From assembly GCF_947077765.1 (NCBI RefSeq), contig NZ_CAMTTF010000001.1, positions 346,818 through 410,817 of the forward strand: 64,000 nt of DNA, written 5' to 3'. The notes beneath the pieces are model-generated. The model saw nothing but the letters and a program-made list of their open reading frames with translations. It made no database searches and was not told where the DNA came from. The DNA is from Salinibacter grassmerensis (GTDB taxonomy: Bacteria; Bacteroidota; Rhodothermia; Rhodothermales; Salinibacteraceae). Numbering within the stretch: the stretch's first letter is position 1; each line of letters begins with the position of its first letter. Below, piece by piece: positions 53,607-61,287 of this stretch. The translations under genes were made by a program, and so were the position numbers.

Positions 53607-53620
53607 TGTAAGCGCTTACG
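53607..53620. promoter_or_regulatory. LacI-type operator before lacI (autoregulation)
   Basis: TGTAAGCGCTTACG, with the perfect 12-base palindrome GTAAGCGCTTAC at its centre. It lies 37 bases before the GTG start of the LacI-family gene. This is the best copy of the motif seen at three places in the locus, suggesting the adjacent regulator binds it and represses its own gene. Confidence 0.7.
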
Positions 53621-53656
53621 TAACAGAAATTCGTCGCGCCTCCGCTCTACCTACTT

Positions 53657-54739
53657 GTGTCGACTACCATCTATGACATAGCGGAGCGGGCAGACGTGTC
53701 GACGGCGACGGTGTCCCGGGTCTTCAACGACGAATCCGGGGTGAGTGAAGACACGCGGCAGCATGTGCTCGACGCGGCGGCGGCCCTAAACTATCGTCCT
53801 CACGCCTCGGCGCAGAACCTGGCGCGACAGCACACGAACCAGATCGCCGTCGTGGCGCCGGTGGTGGCAAATTACTTTTACATGCACGTGATGCGGGGCA
53901 TTCAACACGCCCTTGCGGACCGGAGCATGGACCTTATGGTGCATGCGCCGGCGAACCCGCAGGATCGCATCCACGAGCAGCCCGATCCGGAGTCCCTGAA
54001 CACCTACATGGCCCGGGCTCTCCAGCCGGGCCGAAACGACGGCATCCTCTTGCTCTCGATGCCGCTGACGGACGAGTGGGCCGATCGACTAGCGGAGACC
54101 AGCCGGGCGGTCGTCCTCGTAGACGGCGAGCATTCACGGTTCGAATCGTTCGCGGTGGACAGTCGAGACGGGGGGTACAAGGCGACGCAGCACCTGATTG
54201 ACATAGGGTATGAGCGCATCGGGCACATTACCGTCGAGTACGATCCCCCCCCTGCTCGCTACCGCCGTGAGGGCTACGAGCAGGCGCTCCGGGACGACGA
54301 CCGGATGGTGCGAGATAAACTGATCGCCGCGAGTGACGAGCGGCCGTTTGCGTTCTCCGAGAAAGGCGGGTACCGAGCTATGAAAGCCCTTCTTGAACGC
54401 GAGCCCCGACCGGACGCGGTATTCGCCGCGTCGGACATGCAGGCCCTGGGAGCGATGCAGGCAGTCCGGGAGAAAGATCTTCGCGTGCCGGAGGATCTCG
54501 CGATCGTCGGGTTCGACGATCTCGAGCTGAGCCGGTGTGCCGGCCTCACGACGCTTCGCCAGCCCGCCCACACGATGGGGGCCCGATCGACGCGAACCCT
54601 GCTTCGACGCATCGAGAACGCCGACTCGGCCCCGGTCTCAAGCACCGTATTTGCCCCGGAACTCGTCGTTCGCCGGACATGCGGGAAGCGCCCCGAGTCC
54701 GAAGGGGCCTTGCCCGGATTCATGCTGGAGGACCAGTGA
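53657..54739 (+). CDS. LacI-family transcriptional regulator
   Basis: A 360-residue regulator. The N-terminal helix-turn-helix reads TIYDIAERADVSTATVSRVFND and is followed by the hinge helix and a periplasmic-binding-protein-like sensor domain (about 60-340: QIAVVAPVVANYFYMHVMRGI, IVGFDDLELSRCAGLTTLRQP). The GTG start puts the HTH at residues 3-25, as in LacI proteins; a later start would destroy it. The gene sits between GH53 and susC, and palindromes of LacI type lie before it, before susC and before the symporter, so it probably controls the glycan locus in response to a released sugar. Confidence 0.94.
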   Translation: MSTTIYDIAERADVSTATVSRVFNDESGVSEDTRQHVLDAAAALNYRPHASAQNLARQHTNQIAVVAPVVANYFYMHVMRGIQHALADRSMDLMVHAPANPQDRIHEQPDPESLNTYMARALQPGRNDGILLLSMPLTDEWADRLAETSRAVVLVDGEHSRFESFAVDSRDGGYKATQHLIDIGYERIGHITVEYDPPPARYRREGYEQALRDDDRMVRDKLIAASDERPFAFSEKGGYRAMKALLEREPRPDAVFAASDMQALGAMQAVREKDLRVPEDLAIVGFDDLELSRCAGLTTLRQPAHTMGARSTRTLLRRIENADSAPVSSTVFAPELVVRRTCGKRPESEGALPGFMLEDQ

Positions 54740-54768
54740 AAAGAGGCGTTCACTATTTATTTTCTGCA

Positions 54769-54782
54769 TGTAAGCGCTTTCT
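54769..54782. promoter_or_regulatory. LacI-type operator before susC
   Basis: TGTAAGCGCTTTCT keeps the left half and the AAGCGCTT centre of the motif and diverges only on the right flank. It lies 29 bases after the lacI stop and 127 bases before the susC start, in an AT-rich stretch suitable for a promoter. Confidence 0.6.
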
Positions 54783-54909
54783 CAGCAGGGCATGAGAGCA
54801 AGGGGACACCGCATGATGCCGTGCGATGGCCTTCGCAGCGCACGTCAAGTGCCGCCCTACGAAGCGGTTCCCGATCCGATTCTAAATCATCGACACAGCA
54901 ATCTGACCT

Positions 54910-57906
54910 ATGCAATACCGACACTCGATCCTGACGCTCGTGCTTTTGGGCATGGCCCTCTGCGTGGGGGCGGTTCAGGCACAAGACCGGCAGACGATCA
55001 ATGGTACGGTCACCAGCGCCGATGACGCTGCGCCGCTTCCGGGGGCCAATGTGTCTGTTCCCGGGACCACTGTCGGGACGGCCACCGGCGCCCAGGGCCA
55101 GTACTCGCTGCGCGTCCCCGCAGATGCGGACTCGCTGCGCTTCTCCTTCGTGGGCTTCCGGGCACAGACCGTGGCCATTGCGGGCCGTACGACGATCGAT
55201 GTGGCCCTTGCCCCGGCCGCGCAGCAGATTGACGAGTTGGTTGTTGTTGGATACGGCGAGCAGCAGGCCGGGGACGTGACAGGTTCAGTCGATAGGGTTG
55301 ACGCGGCCGACTTCAACGAGTCATCCAATGTAAGTCCTGAAAAGCTCATTTCTGGAAAGGTGTCTGGGGTGCAAATCTCTTCAAGCAGCGGAGCTCCGGG
55401 AGCTGGCTCCTTCATCCGTATTCGGGGACCTTCGTCGGTAAATGCGAGCAGCCGTCCTCTCTTCGTGATCGATGGGGTGCCCATTACCAACGACGGGAAT
55501 ACGGCTCAGCGCAACCCACTGAACTTTCTGAGTCCGAATGACATCGCGAACATCACAGTGCTGAAGGACGCTTCCGCTACGGCTATCTACGGCTCGCGTG
55601 GTGCGAACGGTGTGATTTTAATTGAGACCAAAAACGCTGAAGAGGGAGAGGCGACTGTCAGCTACAGCGGCTCAATCTCGTCGAGCAGCGTGACCGATCA
55701 GATCGACATGCTCGGTCCCACGCGTTTCCGCAGCGTGGTGCGTCGAGAGGCTCCTAGCGTATCTTCTCGCCTTGGAGATACAAGCACCGACTGGCAAGAT
55801 CTGGTGCAGCGCACGGCTCTGGGGCAGAATCACTCTCTGAGCTTCTCACGGGGGTATGAGGACTCCGATGTTCGGCTCTCCCTCAGCTACCTCGATGAGG
55901 AGGGTATTCTCCAATCGTCATCAACTGAGCGGTTGAACCTCTCGCTGAACTACAATCAGGACCTGCTGGACAACGTTCTGACGGTACGGACCAACCTAAA
56001 AGGCTCAAAAACCACTGACGACTTCGAGCCTGGATCGATGGTCGGCAACGCTGCTAGTTTCGACCCCACACAACCGGTCCGCGATCCTGGAAGCCCATTC
56101 GGCGGGTTCTTCGAGTGGGAAAACTCCCTGCCGGAGAATAACCCAGTTTCCTCATACGTCTACGAACAGAATAGCGGTGAGACCTTCCGCGGCCTCGGTA
56201 ACGTCGAGGCTGAGTACCGAGTGCCATTCCTCACCGGATTGAGCTTGCGGGCCAACGTAGGAGCCGACATCACGACGGGCGAGCGAGAGTTCTTCGCGCC
56301 CACGTTCTTGAAGGGACAGGCTGAAAGCACCTTCCCAGGCTCAGTGACACGCGCCAATTTCCGGCAGCTAAATACGCGAGTCAACGCATTTTTCGATTAC
56401 AATCGTGACATCGACCAGATCAGCAGCAGTGTCGAGGGAACGCTCGGCTACTCCTGGCAAGAGTTCAACGAGGAGTATCCGGAGTACAGTGTCAACGGGC
56501 TAAGCACAAACATCTACGGATCAAATCGGACGGACGTGCTCCAGGCAGATTCGCTCAGTCAGGTGAGTCCGACTGTCTCGGAGATCCCGAGCCGACTGAT
56601 ATCGGTCTTCGCTCGTGTCAACTACACGTTTCAAGAGAAATATCTCCTGACGGCCACGGTACGACGAGATGGCTCCTCAAAGTTCGGCCCTACTAACCGA
56701 TGGGGGACATTTCCGTCTGCGGCCATTGGATGGCGTGTTCATCAAGAACCGTTCATGGAGGACATTTCCTCGATCTCGACGCTGAAAATTCGACTTTCCG
56801 CTGGCACCTCCGGCAACCAAGAGATTGGAGACTTTAACTACGCGCCATTTTACACCACAGGTGGGCGTCGTGCCCAGGCACTCTTTGGCGATGGTGCTAC
56901 CACGACTATTCGACCACGCGCTGCCGATCAGACGATTCAGTGGGAGGAGACGACGACCTACAATGCGGCAATCGACTATGGGCTACTGGATGGTCGCATC
57001 AGTGGATCTCTGGAGTTCTACCGTAAGAACACTGATAATCTCCTCTTCAACACTACCGCTGCTGGGTTCTCGAACCTCAGCAACTTTGTGCTTACGAACG
57101 TCGGTGAGATGCGCAATCAGGGGGTGGAGTTTTCCGTCGATGGCAGCGTAGTAAACTCGGAGAGTTTCTCGTACGACGCGCAGTTCAACGCTTCGTACAA
57201 CAAGAACGAACTGCTCAGCATCAGCACGGCTGCCGAACAGATTCTCACCGGAGGCATCAGTGGAGGCATCGGCAATCAGGTCCAAGTTCTGAAAGAAGGA
57301 GAACCGATCAACTCCTTCTTTACCTACGAGCATGTGCGCGACGGTGACGGTTCACCACTCACAGAGGCTGAGGCTGCCGCGATGGATACCACGCAGTTCG
57401 TGGACGTCAATGCTGACGGCAACATTAATGCGGAGGACCGACAGATTACCGGCAACCCACGTCCGGACGTCATCCTTGGGCACACGTCCAACCTGCGGTA
57501 TCAAAACTTCGACCTCAGTCTCACACTGCGGGCGCAACTCGGCCAGCAGGTGTACAACAACGTGGCCTCTAACTTCGGTAACTACGACCGGATTGCCACC
57601 AACCAGGTCCCAACCAACGTACATGAGTCGGTATTGGAGACGAACTTTGAATCCCCGCAGTACCTCTCCGATGAGTACGTGGAGGATGCCTCGTTCCTGC
57701 GTCTCGACAACGTGACCCTTGGGTATACCGTCCGGTCAATACCGTCTGTCGATCGTCTGCGAATCTACGGTCGGGTAAGCAATGCTCTCGTGCTGACTGG
57801 TTATAGTGGTCCCGACCCGGAGGTTTATTCTTCGGGGGTCGGCATCGACGACACTGTGTACCCGCGTTCCCGCACCTGGACCGCTGGTTTGAACATCCGG
57901 CTTTAG
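54910..57906 (+). CDS. SusC/RagA-family TonB-linked outer membrane transporter
   Basis: A 998-residue outer-membrane receptor. A signal peptide (LTLVLLGMALCVGAVQA) is followed by a carboxypeptidase-regulatory-like domain (about 28-105: INGTVTSADDAAPLPGANVSVPGTTVGT), a segment DELVVVGYG that marks SusC proteins, the plug domain (about 115-235, with VIDGVPI and ASATAIYGSRGANGVILI) and a large beta barrel ending in a C-terminal LNIRL. It imports oligosaccharides captured by the SusD partner encoded 52 bases downstream. Base composition is less GC-rich than the surrounding genes from about 55.3 kb on, which could mark an acquired segment. Operon head, with a LacI-type box upstream. Confidence 0.95.
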   Translation: MQYRHSILTLVLLGMALCVGAVQAQDRQTINGTVTSADDAAPLPGANVSVPGTTVGTATGAQGQYSLRVPADADSLRFSFVGFRAQTVAIAGRTTIDVALAPAAQQIDELVVVGYGEQQAGDVTGSVDRVDAADFNESSNVSPEKLISGKVSGVQISSSSGAPGAGSFIRIRGPSSVNASSRPLFVIDGVPITNDGNTAQRNPLNFLSPNDIANITVLKDASATAIYGSRGANGVILIETKNAEEGEATVSYSGSISSSSVTDQIDMLGPTRFRSVVRREAPSVSSRLGDTSTDWQDLVQRTALGQNHSLSFSRGYEDSDVRLSLSYLDEEGILQSSSTERLNLSLNYNQDLLDNVLTVRTNLKGSKTTDDFEPGSMVGNAASFDPTQPVRDPGSPFGGFFEWENSLPENNPVSSYVYEQNSGETFRGLGNVEAEYRVPFLTGLSLRANVGADITTGEREFFAPTFLKGQAESTFPGSVTRANFRQLNTRVNAFFDYNRDIDQISSSVEGTLGYSWQEFNEEYPEYSVNGLSTNIYGSNRTDVLQADSLSQVSPTVSEIPSRLISVFARVNYTFQEKYLLTATVRRDGSSKFGPTNRWGTFPSAAIGWRVHQEPFMEDISSISTLKIRLSAGTSGNQEIGDFNYAPFYTTGGRRAQALFGDGATTTIRPRAADQTIQWEETTTYNAAIDYGLLDGRISGSLEFYRKNTDNLLFNTTAAGFSNLSNFVLTNVGEMRNQGVEFSVDGSVVNSESFSYDAQFNASYNKNELLSISTAAEQILTGGISGGIGNQVQVLKEGEPINSFFTYEHVRDGDGSPLTEAEAAAMDTTQFVDVNADGNINAEDRQITGNPRPDVILGHTSNLRYQNFDLSLTLRAQLGQQVYNNVASNFGNYDRIATNQVPTNVHESVLETNFESPQYLSDEYVEDASFLRLDNVTLGYTVRSIPSVDRLRIYGRVSNALVLTGYSGPDPEVYSSGVGIDDTVYPRSRTWTAGLNIRL

Positions 57907-57958
57907 TGTCACGGCAAGTCCACTGGTCTCTCAAATCTCCCATACCGAACTAACTACC

Positions 57959-59614
57959 ATGCGTACTTCCATGACGACAACGATTGGACGAGCCTTCCTG
58001 GGACTCACACTCCTATTCGCCGTAGCGATTGGATTCTCTGGCTGTGACCAGGTTGGTACGGAGCCGAAGGGCCTGGCCTCTGGAGAGAATATTTTTCAGG
58101 ACGATGGGTCTTACAAGTCGTACCTTGGGAAGCTATACGCTGGCCTGAATGTGACTGGTCAGTCGGGACCGGCCGGAGACGCCGACATTGAAGGCATCGA
58201 TGAGGGGTTTTCTCAGTACGTGCGGCTCTGGTGGCAGATGCAGGAGCTTCCGACCGATGAAGCGGTGATTACCTTCCAGGATGCTGGAGGCGCTCCACAG
58301 ACCCTCCAGAAAACCAACTGGGGGCCAACCAACGGCTTTCTCTCGGCAATGTACGCCCGCATCTCTTTTCAGGTGATGCAGATAAACGAGTTCTTGCGCG
58401 AGTCCACGTCGGGGAAGCTCAACTCGCGTGGGGTGAGCCCAGAGGTGCAGAATAAAATGCCAAGGTGGCGTGCCGAAGCGCGGTTTTTGCGCGCCCTTAG
58501 CTACTGGCATGGGGCAGATCTCTTCGGCGGCATTCCGGTGGTGACGCAGGAACAGCCCCGTGGGGGGGCGCCGCCCTCTGCCAACACGCGTCAGGAGGTC
58601 TTTGAGTTTGTGGAGAGCGAACTCCTGGCCATCACCGATGATGAGGGAGAAGAAAACCTCTCGCCCACCGGTGCTGCTCCGTACGGCCGGGCTGACCGTG
58701 CGGCCGCCTGCATGGTGCTCGCCAATCTCTATCTCAACGCTCCGGTTTATCTCGACAATCCGCAGCAGGTGGTCGGCGAGGACCCGATGAACCGTGCCGC
58801 GGAGTACGCTGGGCGTGTGATTGAATCAGATGCATTCAGCATTGAGTCGAACTATCAAGACCTGTTCCTGGCCGACAACCACACTGCCAACGGTGTCGTC
58901 TTTGCTATCCCGAATGATGGGGAGTCCACTCAGCATTACGGAGGAACGCAGTTTCTGACCCACGCGGCTGTGGGAGGCAACATGGAGCCAAGCAACTACG
59001 GTATCGACTTCGGCTACAATGGGCTCCGAACCACACCAGAAGGGGTGAATCTCTACGGAGGAGAGACCAGTGATGACCGGCGCATCTTTTTCACCGACGG
59101 ACAGTCACTTGAGGTCGACGACCTGCTCGACTTCCAGGATGGGTACGCAGTACCGAAATACCAGAACGTGACGTCGAGTGGCCAAGCAGGCGACAACCCT
59201 ACTTTCCCGGACACTGACTACCCGATGTTCCGCCTCGCGGAGGCCTATCTCATCTATGCCGAGGCGACCGTACGGGGTGCCAGCAATGGCGATATTGGTC
59301 GGGCCGTCTCCTTGGTAAATGATCTGCGGCAGCGAGCCGGTCTGGGCCGCGACGTGGCGGCCTCGGACCTGCAAGACCTTGATCAGTCGGGCACGCCGTT
59401 CCTGCTGCAGGAGCGTGGGCGCGAGCTTTTCTGGGAGGCCCGACGCCGGACGGATCTGATTCGCTTCGGCCGGTTCACTGGAAGCGAATACACATGGTCC
59501 TGGAAGGGCAACGACCAGGCAGGGGCCTCCATCCCGGACTATCGAGCCCTATACCCGCTCCCCGAGTCTGAGCTGCAGGTGAACCCGAATCTGGAGCAAA
59601 ATGCGGGCTATTAG
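57959..59614 (+). CDS. SusD/RagB-family nutrient-binding lipoprotein
   Basis: A 551-residue lipoprotein with a signal and lipobox IGFSGC (Cys at residue 29). The mature part has the tetratricopeptide-like SusD fold: RAEARFLRALSYWHGADLFGGIPVV, RAEARF and FRLAEAYLIYAEATVRG, and the C-terminal RRTDLIRFGRF/YPLPESELQVNPNLEQN ending are characteristic of the family. It acts at the cell surface, holding glycans above the SusC channel encoded directly upstream. The ATG at 57959 or the one at 57971 are both possible; each leaves a functional signal. Substrate cannot be read from sequence. Confidence 0.95.
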   Translation: MRTSMTTTIGRAFLGLTLLFAVAIGFSGCDQVGTEPKGLASGENIFQDDGSYKSYLGKLYAGLNVTGQSGPAGDADIEGIDEGFSQYVRLWWQMQELPTDEAVITFQDAGGAPQTLQKTNWGPTNGFLSAMYARISFQVMQINEFLRESTSGKLNSRGVSPEVQNKMPRWRAEARFLRALSYWHGADLFGGIPVVTQEQPRGGAPPSANTRQEVFEFVESELLAITDDEGEENLSPTGAAPYGRADRAAACMVLANLYLNAPVYLDNPQQVVGEDPMNRAAEYAGRVIESDAFSIESNYQDLFLADNHTANGVVFAIPNDGESTQHYGGTQFLTHAAVGGNMEPSNYGIDFGYNGLRTTPEGVNLYGGETSDDRRIFFTDGQSLEVDDLLDFQDGYAVPKYQNVTSSGQAGDNPTFPDTDYPMFRLAEAYLIYAEATVRGASNGDIGRAVSLVNDLRQRAGLGRDVAASDLQDLDQSGTPFLLQERGRELFWEARRRTDLIRFGRFTGSEYTWSWKGNDQAGASIPDYRALYPLPESELQVNPNLEQNAGY

Positions 59615-59722
59615 CCGTAGCCGCCGAAGGACCAGGGGCACCGCCACGCTTGGTTCATGACTCGGCTCCCGCTCATGCATTGAGAGCTATACACTGAGTT
59701 TTTCCTATCCCTTGTGTTTGAT

Positions 59723-61168
59723 ATGCGACGTTCTGCTGTACTTTTTACCGGCCTTCTCCTTCTCTCATTGGGAGGACTCGCGGGATGCGATACCTTCGAG
59801 GACAGTCCCTCCGAGGTGGAGGACTTCGACATCCAAGAGAACATGATAACCCCAACGGCCAGAACTGTCACGCCTGATTTGAGCCCACAGTTCACTGTGA
59901 GCTACCAGGGACTTTCTGAGCCCCCTCTGGTGGAGGCCTCCTCCGACATTCTCTCCGTTGAAACCCTCTCCACAGAAGGCGACGCGACACGTGGAGGGGA
60001 GCGGAGCTGGCAGTTGAGTCTAGCCACGGAAAGTCTCGATGAGATCCTGCGTCAAGAAGAGTTGCGCATCCAAGGGACCACCAGAGAGGGCAACACTATC
60101 ACCGACACCCTTTCGGTTGCCGCGACCACAACTTTGGCGGTGGAGCAAAACTTTGAAAGCAGCTACGCAACCGTTGCCGATTACGAAGGAGATGTGACGA
60201 GCGACACGTACGGAGAAAATGAGGTAGATACTGAGGCGTACTCCGGGTCGCAGCGGCAAATCGAAGTGTCAGGTGGGACGACTACAACTCTCGCAAACAG
60301 CTCCTTTTCTCAGGGTGATAATCAGCCCAGTGGAAGCAACGGGGTTCGCTTCTTGGAGATTGACGGCAGCAGTTCTGGATCCGTCACCATTCAGCGTTGG
60401 ATCAGCGTTCCAGACTCTGATGTCTTCACGTTTCTGGTACGGCCTGCCGCGACATCATTCAACCTGACCATTACCTTGACTGAGGAAACGGAGGATGGCA
60501 CCGCCAGCTACGATTTCGAACTGCCAATCCCGGCTGGGGGAGATTGGCTTAAGATTGGTATCCCGTTCGAGTTCTTCGAAGGATTCAATCCCGTAGCAAC
60601 CAGAGCCGGTGGAAATGGGCCTCTCACAAGCGTCAACTTCGCGGCGGATCAAAATGTCTCGTACGCCATCGATGAGTTGGTATTCGGGAAAGACGGGGTC
60701 GGGGGACGGGCCGAATTTCACGACTTTGAACGGACAACTCTCGCGTACGGCCCTCCTTTCGGAAGTAATACCTTCGGCTTCGCCATGGGGGCCGACTCCA
60801 TTAGTGCACAGAGCGATGGGCTGACCTCTCGTCGCATCAGCGGAGAGAGCTTCTTCGGATACAACTACGGGCAACTCTACCTCGATGTGGATGGCAATGA
60901 CGTCGTCTCCTTTCGAGCCAAGGGTAGCACCGAGACAGAAGGAGCGGACGAGATTGAGGTTTTCCTCGAGACCACAGGTGGAGCTGGTGGCTTTGGCAGT
61001 ACGGTGAGTCGGACGGCGTCCGACGGAAGCTGGCAGAAGTTCGAAATACCTGTGAGCGACTTGGGGAGCGACCCATCGGCGCTACAGAATCCTGGAATCA
61101 ACAACATTGGCTTCAATGCGCGCGGGACTTTCCTCCTCGACGACGTAAAGATCATGCCTAAGGAGTAG
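59723..61168 (+). CDS. Putative surface glycan-binding lipoprotein (SusE/F-like position)
   Basis: A 481-residue secreted lipoprotein with lipobox LGGLAGC (Cys about residue 22). No catalytic motif is visible. The first third looks like an Ig-like domain; two later regions (about 150-320 and 330-480) have the beta-sandwich character of carbohydrate-binding modules, each closing in a similar strand (YAIDELVFGK and FLLDDVKIMPKE). It follows susD by 108 bases and precedes a GH13 enzyme, the position taken by SusE/SusF glycan-binding proteins. The function is inferred from place and fold impression, not a confident family match. ATG at 59723 is preferred over the GTG at 59714. Confidence 0.65.
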   Translation: MRRSAVLFTGLLLLSLGGLAGCDTFEDSPSEVEDFDIQENMITPTARTVTPDLSPQFTVSYQGLSEPPLVEASSDILSVETLSTEGDATRGGERSWQLSLATESLDEILRQEELRIQGTTREGNTITDTLSVAATTTLAVEQNFESSYATVADYEGDVTSDTYGENEVDTEAYSGSQRQIEVSGGTTTTLANSSFSQGDNQPSGSNGVRFLEIDGSSSGSVTIQRWISVPDSDVFTFLVRPAATSFNLTITLTEETEDGTASYDFELPIPAGGDWLKIGIPFEFFEGFNPVATRAGGNGPLTSVNFAADQNVSYAIDELVFGKDGVGGRAEFHDFERTTLAYGPPFGSNTFGFAMGADSISAQSDGLTSRRISGESFFGYNYGQLYLDVDGNDVVSFRAKGSTETEGADEIEVFLETTGGAGGFGSTVSRTASDGSWQKFEIPVSDLGSDPSALQNPGINNIGFNARGTFLLDDVKIMPKE

Positions 61169-61213
61169 CACTGCGTCGCTGATTGCTCACCTTTTCCTTC
61201 GCCTGACGGCATC

Positions 61214-61247
61214 GGAGGCGCACTGGCTCGACTGCTGGTGCGCCTCC
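61214..61247 (+). terminator. GC-rich hairpin between the lipoprotein and GH13 genes
   Basis: GGAGGCGCAC (61214-61223) pairs perfectly with GTGCGCCTCC (61238-61247) around a 14-base loop. It is followed by ATCATTTG, a poor U tract, so it may be a partial terminator or a transcript-stabilising structure that sets the level of the GH13 gene relative to susCD. Confidence 0.5.
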
Positions 61248-61287
61248 ATCATTTGAAGCATACGTTTCTGTACATCCCTTACCACCC

